From: Tamarix chinensis
Lineage: Eukaryota; Streptophyta; Magnoliopsida; Caryophyllales; Tamaricaceae
Assembly: GCA_030549775.1 (NCBI GenBank)
Contig: CM060177.1
Location: forward strand, 46,774,244-46,838,243
Reading direction: 5' to 3'
Length of the DNA: 64,000 nucleotides
The translations under genes were made by a program, and so were the position numbers. Under the pieces are notes generated by a model, which did not search any database, was not told the origin of the DNA, and was given only the letters and a program-made list of their open reading frames with translations. This document shows positions 24,301 through 36,215 of the stretch, piece by piece (within the stretch, counting starts at the first letter, position 1; each line of letters begins with the position of its first letter).

Positions 24301-24897
24301 GTTGAACGGATTGCGACCAAACTTGGTGCAACAAAGGGGGGATACAACACTCTTTGTTATAACCAAGGGGGGATAAACACTCTTTGTTACCTTACTCAGT
24401 ACATAGCATATTGATCACCCTTTTTATGGGTACTACTAATTCTCACAAGTAGAAGGCCCATCGAATGTGTTGCAGGTAGGCGATGTGTTCTTTGATGCCA
24501 TTGATGTCTATGGGATATCAGGTGGGGTCGAGTGATGATTTGGGCTGCATCGGGTCTTGAAGTGGCGTGGCTGTTTTCCATTATGAGATTAATAATCCTG
24601 TTCTCTTTTAATTATGTTTAATACTTGAGAAATAATTTTAATATTATCGCTATTTTTTCTCCTCTGAAAAACTATAGTTAGTATTTTGAATTATGTAAAA
24701 ACTTATGCGTACTCTGATTTCTGTATTTATGAACTTTCGATTATTTAATTATGATGTGAGTAGTTTCTTAGCCTTAGCACTTGGTACTGGAACGGTAGGA
24801 GTGAACTGGTCTGGTACTAAGTGTGGAGGTGACATCCCAAGAATTTACTATTTTAAATTTAAAGGTATAAAATGTGTGTAAATTTTCGGGTGTTACA
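24301..24897 (+). mobile_element. Truncated 5' LTR of the gypsy element
   Basis: Only the last 0.5 kb or so of the LTR remains. It has TTACTCAGTACATAGCATAT at about 24,392, a 200-bp stretch nearly matching 39,475-39,680 of the 3' LTR, the terminal hairpin, and the end TTTTCGGGTGTTACA at 24,897. A PBS-like site follows at once. The left boundary is a junction with the reverse-oriented copy H. A short repeated phrase AACACTCTTTGTTA (24,349 and 24,376) marks the junction zone. Confidence 0.75.
24778..24823 (+). other. Terminal LTR hairpin (5' LTR of the gypsy element)
   Basis: CACTTGGTACTGGAACGGT pairs with ACTGGTCTGGTACTAAGTG around an AGGAGTGA loop, 74 bp before the LTR end and 77 bp before the primer-binding site. 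Confidence 0.65.
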
Positions 24898-24900
24898 AGT

Positions 24901-24912
24901 TGGTATCAAAAC
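24901..24912 (+). promoter_or_regulatory. Primer-binding site (initiator tRNA-Met type)
   Basis: TGGTATCAAAAC lies 3 bp after the 5' LTR end. It matches the usual plant element PBS TGGTATCAGAGC at 10 of 12 positions; that PBS pairs with the 3' end of initiator tRNA-Met. Confidence 0.75.
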
Positions 24913-25151
24913 GGCTGGTCTTGTTGACCATGCTCGTTTTTTTAAAATAAAATTTGATTTATAAATTCATTATTGAATTTTAAGAAGGATTTCCCGCTCT
25001 AATAAAAAATCTTTCCATTTTAAAATTTTAGACCCCTGCCACAGTCAGGAATACAATGGTAGATTAGGGTTTTCCCCAAGAAGTAGAAAATATTGCTAAT
25101 AATTTCGAACCAGTGGGTTCGTTTCTAAGATGTTTCTTTTTGTGCAGCTAA

Positions 25152-26180
25152 ATGGCAGCTAACAAAAAGATTAACAGACTGGAGGAGGCTGTCATAGCCT
25201 TTTTGGAGTTCACCCAGTGATCTTAGGGTGCTGGAGAAGACTGGCTTCAGAGGGTTACCAGACATCACCCTCGGACATATTCTGGTGAGGAGAACCCGGT
25301 GGTTCTAGAAGGGTGGATTCGAGATTTGGATCGCACCTTTGAGGTCTTGGACTCTCCACCAGACAGGCGGCCCAACATTCCAGCATTCTTCCTCCAGGGC
25401 GTAGCAGACGCCTGGTGGGAGGAGTATCGTGCCAGAGACAGTCCTCCGGCTACCTGTGAGGCACTTAAGGCCCCCTCCGCACCAGATTCTATCCCGAGAG
25501 CCTCAGAAGGGACAAGCTCTGGGAGTTCATGCAGCTGACATAGGGGCTGATGATAGTCCGTCAGTATCATGCCTGGTTTATCGAGTTGCTCCGGTTTGCT
25601 CCAGGGATCACTGCCAACGAGTCCACGGTGATCTTATATTTTGAGGAGGGACTAAATTTCAGCATCTGCCGTATGATGGGTGCAATGCCTTTCACAGATC
25701 TAGTGTCCCTGTACGAGTGAGCTTGCATAGCAGACACATTGGTCCATGAACACGCCACCATCCTTGGGAAGAGGAAGCCTGAGGCTTAGAGTTTCGGAAG
25801 TAGGACCCAGCCTGGAATTAGAGAGTCCAAGAGGCCACCACTGAGAGATAGCAACGGGAGCCAAAGGCCCCCAAGAGGCCTAATGTGCAGGAGGTGTGGT
25901 CGGGCCCATCTAGGAAGGACCTGTGCAGGTAGGTTAATAAATTGCCTAAACTGTGGGAAGATAGGTCACAAAGGACTGGAGTGTTGGAAGCCATCTCGAT
26001 TCCAGCATAATCAAAACCGATCATCTCAACAGGGAGGAGCACTGATACCCCAGCAGCAGGCATATCAGCAGCACCGTCAGACATTGTCCCAGCAGTACTA
26101 TCAGAGAGCACTTGCTCCATCTGGTACCCTAGCTCAAGAAATTGGGGGGAGAACTCAAGGATCCAGGCCTTATCCTTAGA
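25152..26180 (+). pseudogene. Ty3/gypsy gag (broken)
   Basis: This is the capsid/nucleocapsid polyprotein of the element. The first ATG in context, at 25,152, opens a frame (MAANKKINRLEEAV) that stops after 21 codons. The gag core then reads VVLEGWIRDLDRTFEVLDSP and the hallmark FLQGVADAWWEEY at 25,299-25,450. After a frameshift near 25,460 it continues in another frame (REPRESENTED by FYPESLRRDKLWEFMQL, then RQYHAWFIELLRFAPG). Two zinc knuckles follow at 25,883-25,990: CRRCGRAHLGRTC, and CLNCGKIGHKGLEC with a proper C-x2-C-x4-H-x4-C. The Gln-rich tail ends at a stop at 26,180. Several stops and at least one frameshift make it non-functional. Confidence 0.88.
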
Positions 26181-26189
26181 AGGGAGGCC

Positions 26190-26856
26190 AGTCAGGAGGA
26201 TGCCTGAATGTTATCAGTCAGGTTGAGGCAGATCATCAGCTGGACATCGTTACGAGTATGTTCACCATTCATTCTGTACCAGTATATTTTCTATTTGACT
26301 CGAGTGGCACATTGTCTTTCATTTCATCTGCATTTGCTGCTAAGGGTGAATTGTCACCATCTATTAGAGTAGCGTTATCTGTGATGCTCCCGTCGGGTGA
26401 CAGGATGGAGTGTAGTTGGATGTTTTCCGACAAGGCCTTAGATATAGGCGGGGTAGATTTTCTAGTGGACCTTGTTGGGATGAACCTGAGATATTTTGAC
26501 GTGATTCTGGGATGGATATGTTGGGGAGATCCAAGGCAGTTATTGATTATACCTAGGAATGGGTGATCTTAGGAGGCCCAAAGGGAACTAGGGTTTCATA
26601 CCAGAAGATTCAGCCTGAGCCGACCACTAAAATAGTATCGACGGTTACTTTACGCACTTTGATCCAGAAGGGTTATCCCCTATAGTTATGTAGTTTGTAG
26701 GAGCTGAATAAGGATCTAACCACATTGGACAACATTCCGGTAGTTAAGGAATTTCCAAACATGTTTCTAGAAGAAATACCGGGTATGCCTCCAGTTTGAG
26801 AGATTGATTTTAAAATCGAGTTAGTGCCGGGAGCTAAGCCTATCTCAAAGGCACCC
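26190..26856 (+). pseudogene. Ty3/gypsy pol, part 1: protease and start of reverse transcriptase
   Basis: The retropepsin-like protease is visible at 26,258-26,520: YFLFDSSGTLSFIS, where the usual active-site triad D-S-G reads D-S-S-G, then LPSGDRMECSWMF and DFLVDLVGMNLRYFDVILGW. After a stop (about 26,568) the RT approach KEFPNMFLEEIPG, then IDFKIELVPGAKPISKAP, runs up to 26,856. There the frame is cut between the codons for Pro and Tyr by the nested solo LTR; it resumes at 30,893 with YRMAPVELKEL. The altered active site and stops argue against function. Confidence 0.88.
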
Positions 26857-26955
26857 TGTAACACCCCCAAATTTACTACTGAAAAAATTCGTTTAAATCA
26901 ACAGGTTTAGCGGAAGCAAAGGATAAAACCATAAACTCGGGGGTATTACCGCCAA

Positions 26956-27000
26956 ACTTAGTACCAGAACGGTTCACTGCTACCGTTCCTGTACTAAGTG
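26956..27000 (-). other. Terminal LTR hairpin (nested solo LTR)
   Basis: Read on the minus strand, CACTTAGTACAGGAACGGT pairs with ACCGTTCTGGTACTAAGT. This copy has the best stem: the GTTC of the right arm pairs fully with GAAC of the left, where other copies keep GGTC. Confidence 0.7.
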
Positions 27001-27699
27001 CTAAGGCTAAATCCGATGAACATTTAGTACGAAGTATCATAAAACGCAAGACAATATTTAACATAAATCCTTAATAAGAGGTAAGTCAAACAGAAGTTAG
27101 AATATGATTTAGGATTACAACCCTAGAATATGTTTCTCAAAACAGGATTGTAATACAAAATATAGCTAAACAAAAATAAATCCTGAATGATCAATATCCA
27201 GATTGCCTACTCACTCAGGTCAAGCCTTCCACCCAAACACAGTATCAACCTGCACAAGGGGTCTGCTCTCCACCATCGGTGGATCATCACAGGACCCATT
27301 CAACCAAGGTAGTATGAGTACGGGTCCAATACTGAGTAAGTCCCACCACCCTATCTTAGGAGAGATATCATCAAGTGCATATTAAATTCGGGTACAACAC
27401 GTTGATATAATATCATGCATATTCACAACCCACAGCATGAGTCTTACCATACACCTAGAGTAACATATAAAACATATGTAACATCCTATTTAAACATATA
27501 AGCGTGGTAACCGAAATATAAAGTGGCTCATACGCCTCAGGTAGGAATAATCCATATTATTAAAACTCAATACGTGTCATACTCACGTAAGCATCATGTA
27601 GTAATACAGATAATAAAAGTTGGCCATGGTCCAATTAGACTTATTCTTTATTCTCATTAATAATATGTCCATTCCACACATATTCTTTAATAGTCCATG

Positions 27700-28090
27700 T
27701 GAGTGCGGGAACCCCACTATTATAGCTGGTGGACCAGATGTAAATACACAGGGCAGAATGCCTCTGACCACTATTATAGCCAGTGGAACGGAAGTAAACA
27801 CACAGGGCAGAACGCCTCTGACCACTATTCTTACCGGTGGACCAGACTGGCCCCGACTCACATGGTGTTTCGCTGTAAGTACTTAGTATTTTCCCAAGGA
27901 TTAACTTATTTACTTGGGTCTGTCGAGCCAAAACCCCCACTATTATAGCCGGTGGACCGAAAGTAAACACATAGGGCAGAACGACTCTGACCACTATTAT
28001 AGCCAATGGACCGGAACGAAACGCACAGGGCAGAACGCCTCTGACCACTATTCTTATCGGTGGACCGGACTGGGCTTGGCTCAACATCTT
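27700..28090 (-). repeat. CCAC..GTGG subrepeat array in the nested solo LTR
   Basis: Six cores of the form CCACTATTATAGCCGGTGG (perfect at 27,937-27,955) alternate with ACACAGGGCAGAACGCCTCT-type spacers. They fall in two blocks separated by CGCTGTAAGTACTTAGTATT. Both the cores and their spacing match the arrays in forward-oriented LTRs. Confidence 0.88.
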
Positions 28091-30892
28091 TCGCTTTATG
28101 TGATTAATGTCTTATCCGTGTCTTATTAAATCACACTTCACCCTTAACATGCATGCCGACAACGAATAATCATGTGTTACACAACATAACATGATATATA
28201 AAGCATCCAAGGCATACAAGTCACGTAACACAAAGGGGCCTTAGCCACAACCTTATGAAACACCCATAAGTGGATGTAAGTAGAGACTTACCAGGATCCG
28301 AAGCTAGCTAAGCGAGATAAGAGGGATAGATCACTAGCTCGTGGATCCACGAGAAAGCTTTCCTAGATCCCATAAAAATCGAAAACTAAATTAGAAACTA
28401 TTCTATCAATCAATAATTCACATACTCAAATTAAATAAACACAAACAACAAAAATGATCTTTCTTAGAAAACGTGTCCAAAACTTAGAACTTAAAAGCAT
28501 AGCTTTATTAAGATTTAAGGTTAAAACTAAATCAAAACAAATTAATACAAATATCACTTGGGACATTTCAACTTAATTTGGAAAGCTCGAGAAAGAATAA
28601 TCGATCATAAGTTACTTTATCGAAAATAACTTATTTATTAGGTTTTACAACTAAATAAGTAACCCAACCATTTACATAGAACCAAATCTAAACCGATTAG
28701 GTTCAAACATAATTTAAATGATTTAAAACCCAAAGATAGAAATCGATCAGATAAAATACACATAGCAAAATCAATTTTATAAAATCATCCCCGAAGATTA
28801 GGGTTTTTAATCCCTAAACTACGACTCGACCAAATCACTTCGATTACCTCAAATTGATAGTTTTAAAACACAATTAAAATTAATTTTAGATAAATATAGA
28901 TAATTAATTTCAACAAAATAATCTTCCTAGTAACAAATTTAAGACTATCCATTTTCAAAATTAGGGTTTTAAAGCCCACAACACAAACACGGGTAATTCA
29001 AATTAATTAATTCAAATTAAAGGTATTAGAAAGCAATTAGGATCATTTCAACTACTTTTATAAATTTAATTTTAGCAAAACAACTATACAAATAACCAAT
29101 CTCATAATCTCACTTAAAATCTAGGGTTTTAGGCCCGAAAATGCAATTCGGTAAAATTCTATAAATTTAATCAAATTGCATGTTTATAAATCCTATTAAA
29201 CACATTTTATAACATATCAAATATTCAATTTCTCAAAACCAATAAAAGAAATACGCAATTTAGCGCAATTAGGGTTTTTAAGCTCGGAACGCAAATCCGA
29301 TCAATTCTTGCCAAAACATATCAATTGACGGTTCGAAAATGTAATTAAACATATTATAATTTAATTTATATAGTCAATAAAATAAAATAATCCGATTACA
29401 CAATCCAATTTAAACTCGTGGGAGTTTTGACCTAAAAATCCAATTCCGATCAATTATGCACAATTTTCCCAAATCAACACTTCCAATATAAAATTAAATA
29501 CATTTTAAACGATATTATACAATAAATTGAGCGGAATGGCTCAATTAAACGACCCAATTCCATTACACCCAAAATTTGACCTAGGAATCAAATTCCGATA
29601 AAACTTGCATAAATTTCTCAAATTGACGGTTCCAAAATGAAATTAGATACATTTTAAAACACTTTGTATAATCAATTTATCAAAAATAGCTAAATCGAAT
29701 GAATCCGAAAAATTTGGGCATAACCCAGCCAAAAATCCAATTTTTCCAAAATTCCAACATAACCATACAATTAACTTATCCAAAACAATCTCACAACACA
29801 TATATACACTATCAAACAATTGATTTATCTTATCACAAGCTAAATCATACTCAATTAAATCAAATCGGTGTTAGGGTTTTCAGAAATTTAAACCAATTAA
29901 AAACCGACAAATCGGGGCAAAGGAAGGGTGGGGAGGCTTCGTCGGGGAATGGGGACAGCTTGCCGGCGGTCAGCGACGCTCGCCGAAGCCGGATAGTGGT
30001 TGCGCAACCTGCGTTGCTGCTGCTGTGCGCGACTGCTAGGCGTGGCTACTTCGGTCGCTGCTGTCGAGTTGGCTGTTGCGACTGCTGCTGCGTGGCGTCA
30101 CTAGCGGTGGTCGGTCGTGGCTAGTGAAGGACGAGGGAGGAGCTGGGGGGAAGAAAAGAGGCGACTGGTTAGGGTTGGGGGAGTAGAGGGCTGCGAACAG
30201 GGAGTCAGGGTAGCAGAGGGAAGAGAAGAGAAGAGAAAAGAAAGAAGAGGGAAAAGGGAAAGAAAGGGGTTCGGTCGGGGTGCGGGTTTTTTTTTTTACA
30301 AATACATATAAAATAAAATACTAAAAATATAAAAATATTATTGAAAGGTTTTGTATAAAATTTATTTAACAAAAAATTATTTCGAATGGATCTGAAGGCT
30401 TAAAATTAATAAAAAGCTATATAAAGAATTTTGGAAACATTTTCGGAAGAATTTACCAACGAACGTAAAAATTTATATTATTTACGGAAATACATTATAA
30501 GACCCTGAAATATTAGTTAAAAACCTATAATAAAATATTTAAGTCAAATTCTAATAAATCAAGACTAATTTTAATAGTTTCCGAAATCGGTTTTCCGCAC
30601 ACTAAAAAGCGTAGAACGGAAGAAAATTAATTTCAAAAAGAAATTCTTAAATAAGTATCGTAAATATTTTCAATTTAAACTTCCCGAAAATATTACATTC
30701 AATTAATTAAAACGTCGATAAAATATTAATTCCCGAAAATGATTAATTACATTCAATTATGAGTTCAAAATCGTCGATAAATCCATAAAACGAATTGAAA
30801 TTAAAATAATTAATTGTTTACATCAAAGTACGCTAATAAAATCTTTAAACTTAATAAATCTGGATTTTAAAAGTACGGGGTATTGCACACCC

Positions 30893-33660
30893 TACAGAAT
30901 GGCACCTGTTGAATTGAAAGAGTTAAAGGCCTAATTAGAAGATCTATTGGAGCATGGGTACATCCGGTTGAGCATAACGCCGTGGGGAGCACCAGTATTG
31001 TTCATAAAAAAGATGGATGGTAGTCTCCATCTCTACATTGACTATCGGGGATTGAACTAGCTAAAAGTGAAGAATCGGTTCCCACTTTTGAGAATCGATG
31101 ATTTATTTGATCAGTTGAAGGGTGCTATAGTGTTTTCCAAGATCGATTTGAGGTCCGGGTACCATCAGTTGAGGATTGCTGATGCTGATATTATGAAGAC
31201 TGCATTCCGAACCTGGTATGGGTATTATGAGTTTACGATCATGCCCTTTGGACTAACAAATGCCCCCGCAGTGTTCATGGATTTGATGACGAGGATATTC
31301 AGACCTTTCCTCAATCAGTTCATGGTAGTATTCATTGATGATATTTTGGTGTATTCCCATAGAAACGAGGAGCATGAGCAGCATCTATGCACTATATTGA
31401 GTATATTGAGGGAACATCACCTGTATGCGAAGCTGTCAAAGTATGGGTTTTGGCTCCAGGAGGTAGCCTTCCTTGGACACATTGTATCAGCTAAAGGAGT
31501 AGTTGTGGATCCCACTAAGATTGTAGCGATTATAGAGTGGAATCCCCCTAAGAACATATAAGAGATTTAGAGTTTTCTGGGTTTAGCTGGATACTATAGA
31601 CGATTTGTGCAGAATTTTTCCAAGATAGCCAGACCATTGACTAATCTCCTGAAGATGACCACAATGTTTTAGTAGGATGAGGCTTGTGAAGAGGCTTTCC
31701 GAGAGTTGAAGAAAACGTTTACCTATGCACAGGTGTTGACCTTACCTGAGGGGACCGAAGAAATTGAGGTTTACAGTGATGCATCCAAGCATGGTTTGGG
31801 ATGCGTGTTGATGTAGAAGTGTAAGGTGGTATATTATGCCTCACGACAGTTGAAGAATCATAAGCAAAATTATCCCACGCATGATTTGGAGTTGGCTACT
31901 GTCATTTTTGCCCAGAAGATTTAGAGACATTATCTGTACGAGGCTAAGTGCAAATTATTTACAGATCACAAGAGTCTCAAGTATACTTTCATGCAGAAGG
32001 AACTCGACTTGAGACAAAGAAGATGGACGGAGCTTGTGAAGGACTATGATATTAAGTTGACCTTCCATGAGGGTAAGGCCAGTGTGGTTGCAGATGCTCT
32101 AAGTAGGAAATCTTCAAATATTGTATTGTGTTATGTGGTTGCTAATCGAATGATAAGGGAATTGTCAGAGCTGGAGATCGAGATGATTCAGCAGGGAGAC
32201 CTGGAAGCCCATATAAATGCCCTAACACTCACTCCGACTATATTTGAAGAGATTCGAGCTGGACATATTGGGGATGTTAAGTTCGAAACAATCAAACAGA
32301 AGATGCAGGAAGGCCAAGCAGAGGTATTAAGAATCCATGAGGATGGCAGTATTCGATTAAGAGGTTGTTGGTGTGTGCCACAGAGTTGTCCGGAGCTTAA
32401 GCGTTGTATTATGGAGGAAGGACATCAGACTCCCTACTCGGTTCACCCAGGAGTATCTAAGTTATATAAAGACCTCAAAAAGGTGTATTGGTGGCCACGT
32501 ATGAAGCGGGAAGTAGCTGAGTTTGTATCCCGGTGTTTTGTGTGCCAGAAGGTCAAGATTGAACATTGGAGACCAGTGGGGTTACTTCAGTCTTTGGAGG
32601 TGCCAAGATGGAAATGAGACTCCATTTCTATGGACTTTGTGAGTAGTTTACCAAGGACCCGAGGCAGCTATGATACTATTTGGGTTATTGTTGACAGATT
32701 GACCAAGTCAGTCGTGTATATCCCTATGAAGTCCACATGGATTATGGAACAATTGGCGAATGCTTATATGAAGTTTGTGGTTAGTCGTCATGGGGTTCCA
32801 GAGGATATTGTTTCAGATCGAGATTCAAGGTTACTCTCTAACTATTGGGGGAAGCTACAGGAAATTTTGGGGACCAAATTAAAGATGAGCACAAATTTTT
32901 ACCCTACCATGGACAGACAAACATAGTGGACTATTCAGACTTTGGAGGATATATTGAGGGCCTGTGTGCTGGATTTGTAGGGATGTTGGGAAGAGCCTTG
33001 CATTTGGTAGACTTTTCATATAATAGCAACTATGATGCCAGTATTGGGATAGCTCCCTTTGAAGCATTGTATGGACAGAAGTGCAAGACTCCTTTGTGTT
33101 GGAGCGACATCAGCGAGACAATCATGTTGGGACCGGATGATCGAAGATACGACCCGTCAGGTCCGACAGATCCAAGATCGAATGAGAGCAGCTCAGAGCC
33201 GACAAAATAGTTATGTTGATTAGAGGTGTAGGGATGGAGATTTTGAGCTAGGAGATAAGGTGTTGTTGAGGGTTTTGCATACTAAAGGGGTGTGAAGGTT
33301 CGATAGGAAGGGCAAGTTGAGCCCTAAGTACATTGGTCCCTATGAGATATTGGAGCGAGTGGGTGAAGTTTCTTACCAATTGGCTCTTCCTCGAGAGTTG
33401 GCACGAGTGCATAACGTGTTCCACATTTCCCAGCTGCGAAAGTATGTTGCTGATCCATCACATGTAATTCAGTTAGATGAGGTCGAGTTGGATGATTCAT
33501 TGATTTATGAGGAGCGACCGGTGCGGATTCTTGACACTAAGATACAGAAGACTCGTACGAGTGTGGTCCCTCTTGTTAAGATCTTATGGAGTCGACACGG
33601 AATTGAGAAAGCTACTTGGGAGACCAAGAAAGATATGTGAGAAGCATATCCAAAGCTTTT
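30893..33660 (+). pseudogene. Ty3/gypsy pol, part 2: RT, RNase H, integrase, chromodomain-like tail
   Basis: RT runs from YRMAPVELKEL through [15 protein letters not shown] (about 31,140), [16 protein letters not shown] and the catalytic box [10 protein letters not shown] (about 31,330). RNase H has YSDASKHGLGCVL (about 31,770) and TDHKSLKY (about 31,965). Integrase has the H-H-C-C zinc region ([20 protein letters not shown] ... CFVCQKVK, about 32,440-32,560), MDFVSSLPR and IVSDRDSR; the catalytic Glu region near 32,920 is shifted out of frame. The tail, with KYIGPYEIL then VPLVKILWSRHGIEKATWE, is the chromodomain-like end of chromoviruses, most like the Tekay/Del group. Stops at several places (for example about 30,930, 31,561, 31,815, 31,921, 32,615) kill the frame. 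Confidence 0.92.
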
Positions 33661-33807
33661 CGCTACAGGTTAGATTCTTTTATCTAGTTTGTCCTTAAAT
33701 GGGTATTTGATTTAAGAATAGTTGGTAATATGTTATTCTAGATGCTTAGAATGTCCTGGCCGTATCCCTAGAGAGTTGTAGGAGACTTCGAGGGCGAAAT
33801 CTGTTTT

Positions 33808-33821
33808 TAAGGGGATAGTAA
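33808..33821 (+). promoter_or_regulatory. Polypurine tract before the 3' LTR
   Basis: TAAGGGGATAGTAA ends exactly where the 3' LTR begins with TGAAATGCCC. A purine run here primes plus-strand DNA synthesis in LTR elements. Confidence 0.65.
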
Positions 33822-34315
33822 TGAAATGCCCTAAAAATATTTATTTTAAGAAATATAATTAAATAAGGGTTTATTAGGAAATTAATTTAATTAATAATTT
33901 TATTTGAAATGGGAAGGATTTATTTAGGGCAAATTAATAAGGAATTTACAAATATTTTATAAGGAAAATTTGGGCTTTTTGCTAATTAAAAAGGAATTTA
34001 GGAAAAATCTTTTAAAAACCCTAAATTAGCCTAAAAAGAAAATTTAATATTATTTTATTTAAATATTTTATTTTAAATACCCAAAATATTTTAATTTATT
34101 TATTTGACCCCAACCTACTTAAATTTTTCTTTTTCATTTTTCCTTCTTATTTTTTCCTTCTTTTCTTTCTTTTTCCTTATTCTAGCCGATTGGGCCTGTC
34201 GCGGCCCAATCCACCCTTTTCCCTCCCTCTCTTCCGTGGACCATCGCCATTCTTTTCTTTCTTTCCTTCGGCATCTGAAATGTTGCATTTTGCATCTTTT
34301 TCTCCCTGGAACACT
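33822..34315 (+). mobile_element. 3' LTR of the gypsy element, first part
   Basis: It starts TGAAATGCCCTAAAAATATT, collinear with the start of the 58,888 copy. The AT-rich beginning (GGAAATTAATTTAATTAAT), the GCTAATTAAAAAGGAATTTA phrase, the pyrimidine tract and the GGGCCTGTCGCGGCCCA phrase all have counterparts at 58,888-59,460. It is interrupted at about 34,315 and resumes at 36,317. Confidence 0.8.
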
Positions 34316-35219
34316 TACCAACCAAATGGGAAATATATTAAGTGTAACAATTACCAAGGGTGATTAGTAGACTAACAAGTGTGGGAAATAGCTCGATAAC
34401 CTAAACCAAGTAAGGGTGTAGCTAAGGCCGAATGTGTGCTATGTGTCCTACATGCCTTGGATGTCCTATATAATTACATGTCGTGTTTCATATGCTATTA
34501 TCTTAACTGTTTCATGTGTGGCGTGGCTTGGAACCGAGATGTGTTCATGTGTCATCTCTTGGTATGTGATAATACGAATATGTTGTAAGTTATGATGTGA
34601 TGTGATGTGATGTGGCCCTTTAGAACATGCATGCTAGGATAATAAATTTGGTATGGTGGGATGGAGGCATGAAAAAGATAAATGGGAGAGAAAGATAACC
34701 AAGGGGAAGTAAGTTGGCTAATGTAGGTATGGGAGGAACTAGGGTTTGCATGGGATGGGTAGAGTCCGCATTGGGGCAGACTTTACATATGGAAAGTTGC
34801 CTCAGGGCGTGAGGAAGGTAATAGAAGTGTCATTTGGTTGTCTGGGGGCTTCAGGCGAAAAATAGTACGTGGGACAATATAAGGGTGCGTAGGATACTGA
34901 GCTATGGTTTTTGGGAGGAAACCCTAAAGTGATAAGGTGGAAAAAGAAAAAGAAAATAATAAGAATAAACGAGAATGAGTGGGGTAGAAAGTGAGGGTTG
35001 GATCTAAGGGTCGTGACGTGTAGGGTGTTGAAATATTTTGGCATGTGTAAGGCAAATAAAGTGGACCACATAGGCCCAAGTTAGGGTTTTTGGAGAAAAT
35101 CGAGTTAGGAGGTGCAAAAATCTCAAGATATGGGACGGGCCCTCCTAGGAGGATAAGTATGGATATAGTTAGCCATGCATGTCAAGGGTAAAATACTTTC
35201 GAATAAGATACGTTAAGAC

Positions 35220-35600
35220 ACTAATCACTTAAATAGAAAGATGTTGAGTCGGACCCAGACCGATCCACCAGCGAATAATAGTGGCTAGGGCCGGGGTGCC
35301 CTAGATGACCGGTCCACCGGCGAATAATAGTGGCCAGGAGCATTTTGCCCTACATGACCGTTCTACCCGCTATAATAGTGGGGGTTTTCGTGCTCAACAA
35401 ACCAATCATAATAACGATAAGACACGAGGAAGATACTAATTACTTACAGTGGAACACCTTGTGAGTAGGGGCCAGACCGGTCCACTGGCGAATAATAGTA
35501 GAAGGGTATATTACCCTCGCGACCGGTCCACTGGCTAAAATAGTGGTAGGGCATGTACCCTCATGACCGTTCCACCAGCTATAATAGTGGGGTTTCCGTA
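35220..35600 (+). repeat. CCAC..GTGG subrepeats in the inserted LTR fragment
   Basis: Six cores such as CCACCGGCGAATAATAGTGG and CCACCAGCTATAATAGTGG occur in two blocks split by ACTAATTACTTACAGTGG. Confidence 0.85.
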
Positions 35601-36170
35601 CTCACATGGACATTTATAATCCGAGATGATTGATTAATGATGGACTAATGGCCTTAAGGCCCTAAAAGTATCGATTATTCATAATGGCCTATTAACATTT
35701 GGTTGACTTGTTAAGTATGCGAACGGATGAAAGTGAATGTTACGTATACACCATTAATATCTGATTGACTCATTGAATATATGAATGTATCTAAACGTTA
35801 TGTTTATACCTACGTGATGTATGAATACAGTAGTATATCGTGTGTTACATTGTAGACCTGTTTTTAAGTGTGTATTTAAAGGGTTACTTAATACCGTAAC
35901 ACTGAAGGGTTCCATTCGTGGGGCCCCTACCTATTCAATGAGCAGAACCCCTTGCAGGTCGTATTCGGTGTTATTCAAGTGGGTCTTGAGAAAGAGTGAA
36001 AGGATCTATCCGAAACTGTTAGGGTTTTACTCTGTCTCCCTGAATTTCAAAATTTTAGTGTGATTGTTAATTTTTAACCACCACTTGATGGATTATATTT
36101 ACTTGCGCTAGTCTGATTTAATTATTAGTTGAGTTTCTCATAATTTGTATTTTTTCTCCTTTAGCCTTAG

Positions 36171-36215
36171 CACTTAGCACTAGAACGGTATGAATGAACC
36201 GGTCTGGTACTAAGT
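36171..36215 (+). other. Terminal LTR hairpin (inserted LTR fragment)
   Basis: CACTTAGCACTAGAACGGT and ACCGGTCTGGTACTAAGTG form an imperfect stem about 100 bp before the LTR end. Confidence 0.65.

Larger units (their letters stand above)
26852..30892 (-). mobile_element. Nested solo LTR (4,031 bp) with 5-bp target duplication
   Basis: The LTR proper is 26,857-30,887. It starts TGTAACACCCCCAAATTTAC and ends TACGGGGTATTGCA, the TG...CA ends of LTRs, and is flanked on both sides by CACCC (26,852-26,856 and 30,888-30,892). Orientation is minus: the terminal hairpin is near its left end (26,956-27,000), the subrepeats at 27,705-28,070 are in complement, and the GC-rich leader is at 29,900-30,290. 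No second LTR or internal coding lies inside, so it is a solo LTR left by LTR-LTR recombination. The open frames at 27,583-28,129 follow the subrepeats and the 29,699-30,311 frames follow the leader; none is a gene. Confidence 0.9.

Noticed and set aside
27583..28129. Repeat-containing frames on both strands
   Set aside because: They are the CCAC..GTGG subrepeats of the nested solo LTR read through.
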